Positions 1 through 8,751 of a stretch of DNA of 48,547 nucleotides are shown here, piece after piece. Under the pieces are notes generated by a model, which saw only the letters and a program-made list of their open reading frames with translations, made no database searches and was not told the DNA's origin. Source of the stretch: Anaerolineae bacterium (GTDB lineage: Bacteria > Chloroflexota > Anaerolineae > Aggregatilineales > Aggregatilineaceae); NCBI GenBank assembly GCA_016930015.1, contig JAFGHR010000074.1, forward strand, positions 1 through 48,547, in the 5' to 3' direction. Position numbers and translations under genes: made by a program. Within the stretch, counting starts at the first letter, position 1. Each line of letters starts with the position of its first letter.

Positions 1-22
1 GACATACTGGCATGGTTTTCAC
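1..22 (-). CDS. possible start of a gene leaving the left edge
   Basis: A GTG codon at 20-22 on the minus strand is preceded by AGGAG at 34-38, 11 bases upstream, and opens a frame that runs off the window after seven codons. An in-frame ATG follows three codons later. Nothing about the product can be said. The call rests only on the ribosome-binding site and on the minus orientation of the next three genes. Confidence 0.25.
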
Positions 23-124
23 GGTGTTCTCAACTCCTATCAAACTCCCAACCCCCTCTCCCAAAAGATGTGGGTAATGCATAGCTTTAAAGGGGAAAGT
101 GATTGTCAGCGAGTTTGAATCGGG

Positions 125-149
125 CACGCCCCGCGCAAGGCGGGACGTG
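125..149 (-). terminator. hairpin downstream of the S41 protease gene
   Basis: Arms at 125-134 and 140-149 pair over ten positions with one mismatch around a 5-base loop. It lies about 75 bases past the stop codon of the S41 protease gene. There is no U-run after it, so it may be a 3'-end stabiliser rather than a true intrinsic terminator. Confidence 0.35.
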
Positions 150-222
150 TCCTTCATTTACTATACCCGCGAACAGTAAGAAACCCATCAGAACGCGCTA
201 AGAAATCCGATAGAGACGGTGG

Positions 223-1491
223 CTAATTGGCAGGTTCTGGCTCAACCGCCGAGCCGGAATAGGTTTCCACTGCCGTGTCTTCGTGCACTGTGGCATCGGC
301 CTGCTGGAGTACTTCAATCGCGGCGCGAAGCTGGTTATCATCGTCTTCAGAATCGCTGGGTTCAAAGGCGATCTCAACATTCGGTTGAATGCCGATTTCG
401 CTTACCGAATTCCCGTTAGGCGTGTACCAGCGCGAGATCGTGATCCGCACGCCGCCGCCGTTGGACAGTTCGCGCCATGTCTGCACCGATCCCTTGCCGA
501 ACGTGGTCATGCCGACCACCGTTGCCCGGCCCAGGTCTTGTAACGCGCCCGCGATCAGTTCGGAGGCGCTGGCGCTGCCCTGGTCGACCAGGACCACCAT
601 GGGCACGTCCGGAGCGACCGCGCCGCCCAACGCCTCGTAATTACGTTCCACGCCGGGACCGCGCTCGATCACGATGGTGCCTTCTTCGACAAACAGGCTG
701 CCGACCTCAATCGCCGTGGTCAGGTAACCGCCCGGATTATTACGCAAGTCCAGGATCAAGCCACTCAGGTTATTGGCATCCAGTTCTTCAAGAGCCTCAC
801 GCAGAGCATCGGTACTCTCAAACTCAAATTGGCTCAGCCGCACATAACCGATGTTGTTCTCAAGCAGCCGGGAAAACACACTCGACACATTGATCCGATC
901 CCGCGTGACGTCAAACTGAACCAGGTCCGTTTCACCGGGTCGCAGCATGCCCAACCGGACAACCGTACCGGCAGGACCGCGTACCAGGGCGATGATCTCA
1001 GACTCGGTCAATCCGGTGATGTCTTCGCCATCGACCTCAATAATCACATCACCCGAACGCAGCCCGGCAGCTTTGGCCGGTGAGCCTTCGAAGATCGACA
1101 CCAGTTCCAGCCCGCCGGTCAGTTCGTCCTGCTGTACAGTGGCTCCGATCCCTTCGTACTCACCGCTCATGCCCTCGTTCACCCGCGCGAATGTATCGGG
1201 GTCCATATAGCTTGAATGCGGATCACCGAGTGACGCCATCATGCCGATCAAGGCGCCTTCCATCAAGGTGTTGTCATCGAGCGGATCGACATAATTGTCG
1301 TGCAGCAGGTCCCACGTTTCCCAGAACGGAACAAACAGATCATCGGTGTCTGTGGTCTGGTCGTTTTGGGCCTGTACTCGCCCATCCGCATGTCCGGCGC
1401 CCATCACGTAACCGGCCACAAATATCATCACCACCAGCGTGATGACCGCGCCGGTCGTGCTCAGCTTGCGAACAACTCTTGAATACTGCAT
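223..1491 (-). CDS. S41-family C-terminal processing protease (CtpA-like)
   Basis: Membrane-anchored serine protease of 422 residues, the usual CtpA length. An uncleaved signal anchor spans about residues 12-32. A PDZ domain (about 110-185, with the SPAKAAGLRSGD substrate-groove motif) precedes the S41 catalytic core. The Ser-Lys dyad is visible: serine in the GSASASE motif near residue 307 and lysine in FGKGSVQ near residue 333. The family trims C-termini of extracytoplasmic or misfolded proteins; the substrate here is unknown. The tail after about residue 375 is acidic and low-complexity. The ATG has a GGAG element about ten bases upstream. It is followed by a hairpin and preceded by its own possible -10 element, so it is probably monocistronic. 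Family assignment is certain; the exact substrate and subgroup are not. Confidence 0.93.
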   Translation of the reverse strand: MQYSRVVRKLSTTGAVITLVVMIFVAGYVMGAGHADGRVQAQNDQTTDTDDLFVPFWETWDLLHDNYVDPLDDNTLMEGALIGMMASLGDPHSSYMDPDTFARVNEGMSGEYEGIGATVQQDELTGGLELVSIFEGSPAKAAGLRSGDVIIEVDGEDITGLTESEIIALVRGPAGTVVRLGMLRPGETDLVQFDVTRDRINVSSVFSRLLENNIGYVRLSQFEFESTDALREALEELDANNLSGLILDLRNNPGGYLTTAIEVGSLFVEEGTIVIERGPGVERNYEALGGAVAPDVPMVVLVDQGSASASELIAGALQDLGRATVVGMTTFGKGSVQTWRELSNGGGVRITISRWYTPNGNSVSEIGIQPNVEIAFEPSDSEDDDNQLRAAIEVLQQADATVHEDTAVETYSGSAVEPEPAN

Positions 1492-1532
1492 TGCTTACAA
1501 CTCCACATTTCACCACGTCATAGTCATACTAG

Positions 1533-1538
1533 ATTATA
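1533..1538 (-). promoter_or_regulatory. possible -10 element for the S41 protease gene
   Basis: A perfect TATAAT reads on the minus strand 41 bases upstream of the S41 protease start. No convincing -35 hexamer is seen 16-18 bases further upstream, so this is a weak promoter call. Confidence 0.35.
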
Positions 1539-1616
1539 CGCGTGATTGGCGGGGTGAGGATGAATGATTGATGAAAATCCGGCATATCAGGGATTATAGC
1601 CGAGGCGGCGCGGCTG

Positions 1617-2438
1617 CTAGTCACGCGTGTGCCGGAGTGTGTTCAGGTAGTCGTCAAACGCGCCGTTGGCACACGCCTCGATATAACGCAGCAGTTCGCC
1701 GCCGCCGACCGGATAGTGCGGGTAACACGAAGTCGGCCATGCGCCGCGCGGCGCGTGGGCCACGGCGGTTACCAGTGTCCCGTGAATCTGGACATCGTCG
1801 GTCAGGCGGTCAACCACGTGCTCGGCGGTCACGATCACCTGGGGCGCGATTATGGCCAGTTCCGGGTCGATACCCAGGTTTTTATTGAGGCGGGCGTTGC
1901 CGCGTTTATCGGCTACCAGCGCATGGATCACGGCCACGTCACAGGTTAACGCCGGAAACGCGACCAGTTCGTCACCGCTGTAGGGATCGGTGATCGTTTT
2001 GACGTCGGGACGCAGCGTTAACAGATCGGTGCCCAGCCACGCGGTTGACGGCATGAATCCAACGCCTGCCATAGTCGCCCGGATGCCAAACGCCAGACTG
2101 GCCTCGGTTTCTTCGATCACGCGGATCGTGCCATCGTGGGCGGCCTGCGTGAACATGGGCGCGAATCCGAACGCTTCCAGCCCAAAATAACACGTGCGAG
2201 TCTGGCTCACACACCCCGCCCCCACCAGCAGATCGGACTCGTAACCCGCCGTGAAACATAACAGGGTGAGATCGATCGGCGGGTCAGGACGGCGCAACAG
2301 TTCGATCACAAACGCGGCGGGCCGCCGGTAAACCATGTTTCCGCCCAGCGCCAGCGTATGACCGCTGACAACCAGGCTGGCCGCTTCGCTTAATGAGATT
2401 TCCAGGTCAGGTGCGTGACGCTGTTGGGCTGGTGCCAT
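1617..2438 (-). CDS. CoA-transferase alpha subunit, GctA/IpdA-like
   Basis: 273 residues resembling the alpha subunit of two-subunit (class I) CoA transferases such as glutaconate CoA-transferase A or IpdA. Visible family features are a GGN-x-R-P segment near residues 33-41 (oxyanion region), a GAGCVSQT stretch near residue 73, the FGLEAFGFAP segment near 87, and a C-terminal half with the DVAVIHAL strand. In this family the glutamate that carries CoA lies in the beta subunit. No beta-subunit gene is adjacent: the neighbours are citrate synthase upstream and the S41 protease downstream. Either the partner lies elsewhere, or the protein has another role. The start has no clear Shine-Dalgarno sequence. 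Fold assignment is good; the substrate cannot be told. Confidence 0.8.
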   Translation of the reverse strand: MAPAQQRHAPDLEISLSEAASLVVSGHTLALGGNMVYRRPAAFVIELLRRPDPPIDLTLLCFTAGYESDLLVGAGCVSQTRTCYFGLEAFGFAPMFTQAAHDGTIRVIEETEASLAFGIRATMAGVGFMPSTAWLGTDLLTLRPDVKTITDPYSGDELVAFPALTCDVAVIHALVADKRGNARLNKNLGIDPELAIIAPQVIVTAEHVVDRLTDDVQIHGTLVTAVAHAPRGAWPTSCYPHYPVGGGELLRYIEACANGAFDDYLNTLRHTRD

Positions 2439-2525
2439 AAGTGCTGCTATCTTTCATATTCCGGCGCGGGCTGCTGCCGCTGATAAGCACAAACTTAACA
2501 CGCCTTGCCGTGTTCAACAATGGGC

Positions 2526-2563
2526 GAAAAAATAACCAGGCTGCTTGCACAACCTGGCTGGTT
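2526..2563 (-). terminator. intrinsic terminator after citrate synthase
   Basis: On the minus strand, arms at 2563-2558 and 2539-2534 (AACCAG/CTGGTT) close a GC-containing loop and are followed by A plus six U. It sits 70 bases past the citrate synthase stop codon, so the CoA-transferase gene is a separate transcription unit. Confidence 0.7.
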
Positions 2564-2633
2564 CAACGTATTGGTGCATGGTTGGCGCGTGTACGTGTAT
2601 CATGCCTTGTTCAGGCACAACAGTCAACACGGC

Positions 2634-3785
2634 CTAATCTATGCGTTCTTCCAGCGGAATCCACGGCAAACCCATCTCGCCGATGTAGTTGGCGCGCGGG
2701 CGGATCAGGCGATTGTCGGCCCACTGCTCGATGATGTGCGCCGTCCAACCCGCAATACGGGACATGGCAAACATGGTTGTCATCATATCCGTTTCAATGC
2801 CAACCGCGTCCAACACGATCGCGCTGTAGTAGTCCACGTTCGGGTACAGTTTGCGGTCGATAAAATACGCGTCGGCACGGGCCAACTCATCCAGTTTTTC
2901 GGCAACCTCAAGTATCCCCTTCTTTTCCTTGAGGGCGCACAGCGCCTCGGCATGCTCCCGAAGAATAACCGCGCGCGGGTCGGGTGCTTTGTACACACGG
3001 TGGCCGATGCCCATAACCCGGCGGCCTTTGCCCTTAACCTCGTCCTGGAACCATTTTTCGACGTTTCCGGTCTGTTTCACCTCGCGGAACATGCGCATCG
3101 CCGCTTCGTTAGCGCCGCCGTGTTTCGGCCCCTTCAGCGACCCGATGGCCGCCGTGACGGCGCTATACATGTCGCCGTCCGTGCTGGTTACGACACGGCT
3201 GGTAAACGTGCTGGCGTTGGTGCCGTGATCGGCCAGCAGCACCAGATACACGTTTACGGCATCGACTTCAACCGGGATTGGCTCTTCGCCGGTGAGCATG
3301 TACACAAAGTTAGCGGCCAGCCCCAGGTCACGGCGCGGCGCGATCACGTCTTTACCCTCACGGATACGTGCCCAGGCAGCGATGATAGTGGGTATTTTGG
3401 CGGTCAGGTGCATTGCCTTACGGAAGTTAGCGTCCTGGCTGTTGTCTTCGGCAGCCGCGTCATGCAAGCCCAGTTCCGACACGGCAGTACGCAGCACGGC
3501 CATCGGGTGAGCGCTTTCCGGGTAACGTTTCATCTCGTCCAGAATCGAGACCGGCAGCGACATGTTCTTTACAAGTGTACTGCGGAAGCGTTCGAGTTGG
3601 GTTTTGGTGGGCAGCTCGTTATACCACAGCAGAAAAACAACTTCCTCAAAAGAAGCGTGTTCAGCCAGGTCACGGATATCATAGCCGCAATAGGTGAGTT
3701 TGCCGATCTCACCATCGACTTTGCTGAGCCGTGTATCAGCGATAACGACGCCCTCCAACCCCTTTTGTTGTTGTGCTTGTGTCAT
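2634..3785 (-). CDS. gltA: citrate synthase
   Basis: 383 residues, the short citrate synthase type found in archaea and many Gram-positive and Chloroflexi-like bacteria. It condenses acetyl-CoA and oxaloacetate to citrate in the TCA cycle. The catalytic triad is visible: His222 in KHGGANE, His262 in GIGHRVY and Asp318 in PNVDYYSA. The C-terminal segment with RLIRPRANY is the conserved CoA/citrate-binding end. The related 2-methylcitrate synthase cannot be excluded from sequence alone, but divergence from the succinate dehydrogenase operon favours a TCA role. The ATG has GGAGG ten bases upstream. A dedicated terminator follows. A 428-codon open frame on the opposite strand is a shadow of this gene. 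Confidence 0.93.
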   Translation of the reverse strand: MTQAQQQKGLEGVVIADTRLSKVDGEIGKLTYCGYDIRDLAEHASFEEVVFLLWYNELPTKTQLERFRSTLVKNMSLPVSILDEMKRYPESAHPMAVLRTAVSELGLHDAAAEDNSQDANFRKAMHLTAKIPTIIAAWARIREGKDVIAPRRDLGLAANFVYMLTGEEPIPVEVDAVNVYLVLLADHGTNASTFTSRVVTSTDGDMYSAVTAAIGSLKGPKHGGANEAAMRMFREVKQTGNVEKWFQDEVKGKGRRVMGIGHRVYKAPDPRAVILREHAEALCALKEKKGILEVAEKLDELARADAYFIDRKLYPNVDYYSAIVLDAVGIETDMMTTMFAMSRIAGWTAHIIEQWADNRLIRPRANYIGEMGLPWIPLEERID

Positions 3786-4205
3786 CGATAATGTTCCTCC
3801 ATGTAAGGACCAGACAGAATCATGACGGTTGCAGCCACCCGTCAGGCTGAAATGATAAGGCTGAACCAGGAAAATAAATCTCCCATTTGATCACCCTTGC
3901 CGGGGATCGGATCATTATTGTTTTGGCATAGCCTAAACAGATGTTTTGTGCAGTAGTGAGGATGTCGCAAACGATACAACCCAATAACTGTCAGTATGGC
4001 ATTTGAGAATATAGCATTTCACTGTTTTAGCAACCAATATTTTTGTGCAATTTTTATAGAAAAAGCGATCAGGTTGGCGTTTTTCGTCGCACGTGGTAGC
4101 TGGTGATAACCGGTTCGCGTATGATATAGTTACGTGGTAAATCGGGCAGTGATCACGCTGTCACTCCCTGAAAAACGTTAACTATTTCGTGGAGGCAGAG
4201 CCATA
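3786..4205. other. divergent promoter region between citrate synthase and sdh
   Basis: A 420-base AT-rich gap separates the divergent citrate synthase and succinate dehydrogenase genes, so both promoters should lie here. I see TATGAT at about 4119 with a poor -35 (TAGCTG, 17-base spacer) reading toward sdh, but nothing strong. A GGAGG at 4191-4195 is the sdh ribosome-binding site. No open frame or convincing RNA structure is seen. Confidence 0.45.
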
Positions 4206-5210
4206 ATGGCGACGTTAGTCACAACCGTTACCGAAACGCTGCGCTACCGGGGTAAAATCGGGCAGTGGAGTTGGGTATTGCACCGCGTAACCGGCCTGGG
4301 TACGGTGTTGTTCCTGGTACTGCATATCATCGATACTTCGTGGGCCGCGTTTTATCCCGACCTCTACGCCGAGGCCATCGCGGAATATCAGAGTCCCCTG
4401 TTTACACTCGGTGAATTTGCCCTGATCGCGTGTGTGGTCTACCACGCCTTTAACGGACTGCGCGTGACCTTGTTGGACTACAAACCCGAATGGTGGGCTT
4501 ACCAACAGCGTGCCGCCGCGATCGTGTTTGGGGCCACAACTATCGTATTGATCCCCACGTTTGGGTTCATGCTCAGCCACGTCGCCGACTTTTACGGCGA
4601 AGACCCCGATCTGGTCAGCGTGGGCGATATCATCGAAACGCAGTCACAATTTGTGATCGGGTTTGTGGCCATCATCGCGGCGGCGTTGATCCTGTCGGCG
4701 CTGTACGGATTGGTGAGCCGCAGCCGCTCCGGTTTTGTGCTGCCGGGACGCCTTGAAGCGGCCATGTGGTTGTTTATGCGGCTGTCGGGCGTGTTGATTC
4801 TGCCGCTGGTGTTCGGGCACCTGGGTATGATGCACGTGATTCAGGGTGTATTTGATATCACGGGCGGCGGAATCGAGGTCGTCGGCACGGATATCGTCAA
4901 CGACAGCGGCAAAGCCGTCGAGTTTGTCGGCGCGCGCTGGGATATGCTGGTCGCCGGGGTAGCCATCTGGCGCGTGTATGACGCGCTGCTGCTGGCGCTG
5001 GTGGTCATACACGGCTTTAACGGGCTGCGTACGGTCATCAACGATTACGCACTCCAACCGCTGATCAACCGTGCACTCAACTGGGCTGTCGTCTTTGGCG
5101 CGATTGCGCTTATTGTGCTGGGTACGGCGGCTTTGCTCGAAGGTGTGGATGAAACCGCTTACGATATCGCGGTCGATATTAACGAAACTACCGCGTCAGC
5201 GGCATATTGA
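4206..5210 (+). CDS. succinate dehydrogenase membrane anchor, SdhC-SdhD-type fusion
   Basis: 334 residues, about twice the length of a normal SdhC or SdhD. The N-terminal half (1-130) has the cytochrome b556 pattern: LHRVTG at 25-30, then a helix ending in YHAFNGLRVTLLDY with His80. The C-terminal half (about 180-310) repeats it: MRLSG near 194 and IHGFNGLRTVINDY with His near residue 268. Each half carries an H-x3-G-x6-D-Y signature, which is where SdhC and SdhD place heme and quinone residues. The protein therefore looks like both anchors in one chain with about six to eight helices, holding heme b and passing electrons to quinone. It is the first gene of the sdh operon, and no separate sdhD is present. 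GGAGG lies ten bases before the ATG. Confidence 0.85.
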   Translation: MATLVTTVTETLRYRGKIGQWSWVLHRVTGLGTVLFLVLHIIDTSWAAFYPDLYAEAIAEYQSPLFTLGEFALIACVVYHAFNGLRVTLLDYKPEWWAYQQRAAAIVFGATTIVLIPTFGFMLSHVADFYGEDPDLVSVGDIIETQSQFVIGFVAIIAAALILSALYGLVSRSRSGFVLPGRLEAAMWLFMRLSGVLILPLVFGHLGMMHVIQGVFDITGGGIEVVGTDIVNDSGKAVEFVGARWDMLVAGVAIWRVYDALLLALVVIHGFNGLRTVINDYALQPLINRALNWAVVFGAIALIVLGTAALLEGVDETAYDIAVDINETTASAAY

Positions 5211-5231
5211 TTTAGCGTTTTGAGGGGAACC

Positions 5232-7031
5232 ATGCAAACACATCAATACGAGGCAGTGATTATCGGCGCGGGTGGCGCGGGCTTGATGGCGGCGTTATAT
5301 GCCTCACGCCACGTCAAAACCGCCGTCATCAGCAAGTTATATCCCACGCGCTCCCACACCGGGACGGCGCAGGGCGGGATCGGCGCGGCGCTGGGTAACC
5401 TGGAAGAAGATCGCCCGGAATGGCACGCTTTCGATACCGTCAAAGGCGGCGATTATCTCAGCGATCAGGACGCGGCGCTGGTGCTGGCCGAAGAAGCCGT
5501 CAGCGCCGTGATCGAATTGGAACACCTGGGGCTGCCATTCGACCGCACGTCGGAAGGGCGTATCTCGCAGCGGCGGTTTGGCGGCCATACCAGCGGGTTT
5601 GGCGGGTCACCGGTTCGCCGCGCGTGCCATGCCGCCGACCGCACCGGCCATATGATTCTGCAAACGCTCTACCAGCAGTGCATCAAAAATGACGTGATGT
5701 TTTTTGACGAATACCATGTCATCGACCTGATCCGCAGCGGGGATACGGTGGTGGGCGTGGTGGCGATCAACATAAACGACGGTAAGCTTCACGTGTTCCA
5801 CAGCAAAGCCGTGTTATTCGCGACCGGCGGCTGGGGCAAAGTGTGGGAGATCACGAGCAACGCCCACACCCTGACCGGCGACGGCAACGCGATCACGTAC
5901 CGGCGCGGCGTCCCCATGCAGGACATGGAGTTTTTCCAGTTTCACCCCACCGGTATTTATAAAATGGGCATTCTCATCACGGAGGGCGTGCGCGGCGAAG
6001 GCGGCGTGTTGATCAACGACCGGGGTGAGCGTTTCATGGAACGTTACGCGCCCAGCATCAAAGACCTCGCCAGCCGTGATGTTGTATCACGCGCGATCTA
6101 CCTGGAGTTGGAAGCCGGGCGCGGGATCAAGGGGCGGCGTTATGTTCACCTGGACGTGACACCCGAAACGGTCAACCGGTACCTGGCCGAAGCGGGTGAA
6201 GATCGCCGCATTGACGCCGAGTACATCGAAACCAGGCTGCCCGATATCCTGGACTTCTGCCGGACATACCTGGGCGTGGACCCGGTCAAAGAGCCGATGC
6301 CCGTCCAGCCGACGGCGCACTACGGCATGGGTGGTATTCCCACCGACCTGGACGGGCGCGCGGTGATCGACGGCAGCCGTACTCCGCTGCCCGGCCTGTA
6401 CGCGGCGGGTGAATGTGCGTGCGTCAGTGTGCATGGCGCGAACCGGCTCGGCACCAACAGCCTGACCGACCTGATCGTGTTTGGGCGGCGTTCCGGTAAA
6501 CACATGGCCGAGTACTGCCAGGGCGCCGACTTTGTACCGCTGCCGGATAATCCCGCCGGGGAAGTGGAAGCCGAACTGCAACGTATTTGCACCGCGAGCG
6601 GTTCCCGCAAGCCCTACGAAATCCGCGCCGAAATGCAGCAGATCATGATGAAACACGTCGGCGTGTTCCGCACGGCGAGCGGGATGCAGGAAGCGCTGGA
6701 TACCGTGCGCCGCCTGCAAGAGCAGTTCAAGACCGATCTGGTGATCGATGACCGGGGCCAGCGCTTCAACACGGATTTGCTCGAAGCGTGGGAGCTGGGC
6801 TGTCTGCTCGATATTGCCGAAGTGACGGCAGCCAGCGCGCTGGCCCGCCAGGAAAGCCGGGGCGCACACTCGCGGGACGATTTCCCCAAGCGCGACGATG
6901 AAAAATGGATGGTTCACACCCTGGCTTATCCCACTGATGACGGCGGCATCCGGCTTGATCACAACAAACCGGTTGACATGTCGCTGGCCGAAAAAGACGA
7001 GCGGTTCAAGGCTAAGGAACGCGTGTATTAG
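5232..7031 (+). CDS. sdhA: succinate dehydrogenase flavoprotein subunit
   Basis: FAD-containing catalytic subunit of complex II, oxidising succinate to fumarate at the cytoplasmic face of the membrane. The start is placed at the ATG at 5232, because GAGGGG lies six bases upstream; an in-frame TTG at 5220 would add four residues that include the Shine-Dalgarno itself. The product is 599 residues. It shows the dinucleotide fold GAGGAGL near the N-terminus and [13 protein letters not shown] with the His expected to hold FAD covalently. The active-site segments FQFHPTG and [11 protein letters not shown] and the C-terminal HSRDDFP motif are also present. Fumarate reductase has the same architecture, but the cytochrome b anchor and TCA context favour succinate dehydrogenase. 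Confidence 0.95.
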   Translation: MQTHQYEAVIIGAGGAGLMAALYASRHVKTAVISKLYPTRSHTGTAQGGIGAALGNLEEDRPEWHAFDTVKGGDYLSDQDAALVLAEEAVSAVIELEHLGLPFDRTSEGRISQRRFGGHTSGFGGSPVRRACHAADRTGHMILQTLYQQCIKNDVMFFDEYHVIDLIRSGDTVVGVVAININDGKLHVFHSKAVLFATGGWGKVWEITSNAHTLTGDGNAITYRRGVPMQDMEFFQFHPTGIYKMGILITEGVRGEGGVLINDRGERFMERYAPSIKDLASRDVVSRAIYLELEAGRGIKGRRYVHLDVTPETVNRYLAEAGEDRRIDAEYIETRLPDILDFCRTYLGVDPVKEPMPVQPTAHYGMGGIPTDLDGRAVIDGSRTPLPGLYAAGECACVSVHGANRLGTNSLTDLIVFGRRSGKHMAEYCQGADFVPLPDNPAGEVEAELQRICTASGSRKPYEIRAEMQQIMMKHVGVFRTASGMQEALDTVRRLQEQFKTDLVIDDRGQRFNTDLLEAWELGCLLDIAEVTAASALARQESRGAHSRDDFPKRDDEKWMVHTLAYPTDDGGIRLDHNKPVDMSLAEKDERFKAKERVY

Positions 7032-7051
7032 TATTCATATCGAGGGACATT

Positions 7052-7786
7052 ATGCGGGTAACAATGCGAATCCGGCGCTTTAACCCGGAAAAAGACCAGA
7101 AACCTTACTGGGCTGACTATACACTCGATCAGGTTGAGCCGAACGACCGCGTGTTGGAGCTGCTGCACCGCGTCAAGTGGGAACAGGACGGCACGCTGTC
7201 GTTCCGCCGGTCGTGCGCGCACGGTGTGTGCGGCTCGGATGGCATGCGCATCAACGGCGTTAACCGGCTGGCGTGCAAAGTGCTGGTCAACGCGCTGGAC
7301 AGTGGGGATCACGTCAAAATTCAGATCGAACCCATGCTGGGCCTGCACGTGATCAAAGACCTGATCGTGGATATGGAACCGTTCTTTGAACATTACCGGT
7401 CGGTGATGCCCTATTTCGTCAACGATGATCCGCTCCCCGAAGACGGGCGCGAGCGGCTGCAAAGCCCCGCTAACCGCGCCCAGTTCGATGATACTACCAA
7501 GTGTATTTTGTGCGCGTGCTGCACCACAAGCTGTCCCAGTTTTTGGGCGAACGGTGACTATGTCGGCCCGGCGGCCATTGTGCAGGCGCACCGTTTTATC
7601 TATGACAGCCGCGACAACGCCGCTGCTGAGCGCCTCAAGGTGCTGCGCGAGCCGGACGGTGTTTGGCGCTGCCGCACGATCTTCAACTGTACATCGGCCT
7701 GCCCGCGCGAGATCGAAGTCACGCGCGCGATTGCCGAGGTCAAAGCGGCGATGCGGCGGGGCGTCAAACACCCTGACCCTGAGTAA
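7052..7786 (+). CDS. sdhB: succinate dehydrogenase iron-sulfur subunit
   Basis: 244 residues, standard length, relaying electrons from SdhA to the membrane anchor. All three cluster motifs are intact. The [2Fe-2S] ligands lie in SCAHGVCGSDGM and the later LAC, the [4Fe-4S] ligands in CILCACCTTSCP, and the [3Fe-4S] ligands in CRTIFNCTSACP, which begin at about residues 55, 150 and 208. GAGGG precedes the ATG by five bases, and the gene starts 20 bases after sdhA, so the three genes are one operon. A hairpin follows the stop. An in-frame ATG four codons downstream is a less likely start. Confidence 0.95.
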   Translation: MRVTMRIRRFNPEKDQKPYWADYTLDQVEPNDRVLELLHRVKWEQDGTLSFRRSCAHGVCGSDGMRINGVNRLACKVLVNALDSGDHVKIQIEPMLGLHVIKDLIVDMEPFFEHYRSVMPYFVNDDPLPEDGRERLQSPANRAQFDDTTKCILCACCTTSCPSFWANGDYVGPAAIVQAHRFIYDSRDNAAAERLKVLREPDGVWRCRTIFNCTSACPREIEVTRAIAEVKAAMRRGVKHPDPE

Positions 7787-7809
7787 ACGCGTTTTTGCCA
7801 GACGGCTAA

Positions 7810-7850
7810 CCTCCCTTCCGGCATACCGGGCCGGAGGGGAGGCAATTTTC
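7810..7850 (+). terminator. sdh operon terminator hairpin
   Basis: Arms at 7810-7821 and 7831-7842 pair over twelve bases with one mismatch around a 9-base loop, followed by CAATTTTCC. It lies 24 bases past the sdhB stop. The U-run is short, so termination may be imperfect. The arm CCGGAGGGGAGG recurs at 44144-44155. Confidence 0.65.
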
Positions 7851-7929
7851 CCTCATATAACAACCCAACACGATCATTAGATACACCCTTTCGCAGTTGC
7901 ACATCCCGTGCTACATACCTTGAAATAAT

Positions 7930-7959
7930 ATGGCATTTCCGCTCATTGTCTCGTACAAT
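7930..7959 (+). promoter_or_regulatory. candidate promoter for the kinase-cyclase operon
   Basis: ATGGCA at 7930-7935 and TACAAT at 7954-7959 with an 18-base spacer form a moderate sigma-70 type match, about 145 bases before the kinase ATG. The 317-base gap between sdhB and the kinase gene otherwise holds only the sdh hairpin and the GGAGGT ribosome-binding site at 8090-8095. Confidence 0.35.
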
Positions 7960-8103
7960 TCATTGGTGACAGCATCGATCATCGGGTGGTGATATCCGCA
8001 TCGGTGACCGCATCAAGCGCTGGCCCGTGACGTGTTGGAATACGTCATCAGGTCGGATGGTCGATAGTGCAAACCTATGATGCACACGTGGAGGTAGTGA
8101 GCT

Positions 8104-8751
8104 ATGCTCGTGCTCATCGAAGGCAACATCGCGGCAGGCAAAACAACCCTGGGAAAAAAACTGGCCGCCAGTGACCAGTTTTCGTTTATTCCTGAACCTG
8201 TCGATCGCTGGCAGACCGGGTTCGCTGCCAACCTGTTGGAACGGTTTTACACCGAAACCCGGCGCTGGGCTTTCACACTCCAGATATGCGCGTTTGTCAC
8301 GCGCGCGCAGGCTATCCAGAATTTGCCCGATGACACGTTACATGTGGCCTTTGAACGCTCGGTTTTTTGTGACCGGCATGTGTTCGCCAAGAACGTTTAC
8401 CAACAAGGGTTGATGGACGAAACCGAGTGGGCGCTTTATCTCCATTTCTGGGACTTCATGGCCGGTCAGGTGCCGGTTCCTGATGCGATCATCTATCTGC
8501 GCACGTCCGCTGACGAGTGTTTCCACCGCTTGCAGCAGCGCGGGCGCTCAGAAGAACAAACAGTAACGCTTGAATACCTTCAACAGCTCGAAGATCGTCA
8601 CGATGAATGGTTGTTGGGTAACGGCGCCGCCGAAGCGCCGGTGATTGTGCTTGACGGTATAACAGACACGATCACGGCAGCGACCATCCAACACCAGCTT
8701 GAATTACTTGTTCCCCATGGCACCCGCAGCAGCGCAAAGGACAAAACATGA
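8104..8751 (+). CDS. deoxynucleoside kinase (dAK/dGK/dCK family)
   Basis: 215 residues of the deoxynucleoside kinase family, which phosphorylates salvaged deoxynucleosides with ATP. The P-loop GNIAAGKTT lies at residues 7-15. PEPVDRW follows near residue 35, and the ERSVFCDRHVF segment near 80-90 matches the catalytic (D/E)RS region of the family. A lid-type arginine cluster (QQRGRSEE) sits near 140. The exact base preference (adenosine, guanosine or cytidine) cannot be told. GGAGGT lies eight bases before the ATG. The last codons overlap the following cyclase start by ATGA, which implies translational coupling. Confidence 0.85.
   Translation: MLVLIEGNIAAGKTTLGKKLAASDQFSFIPEPVDRWQTGFAANLLERFYTETRRWAFTLQICAFVTRAQAIQNLPDDTLHVAFERSVFCDRHVFAKNVYQQGLMDETEWALYLHFWDFMAGQVPVPDAIIYLRTSADECFHRLQQRGRSEEQTVTLEYLQQLEDRHDEWLLGNGAAEAPVIVLDGITDTITAATIQHQLELLVPHGTRSSAKDKT

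Noticed and set aside
2505..3791. 428-codon open frame opposite citrate synthase
   Set aside because: It lies antisense over a full-length enzyme with intact catalytic residues; the frame is open because of the codon bias of the real gene.
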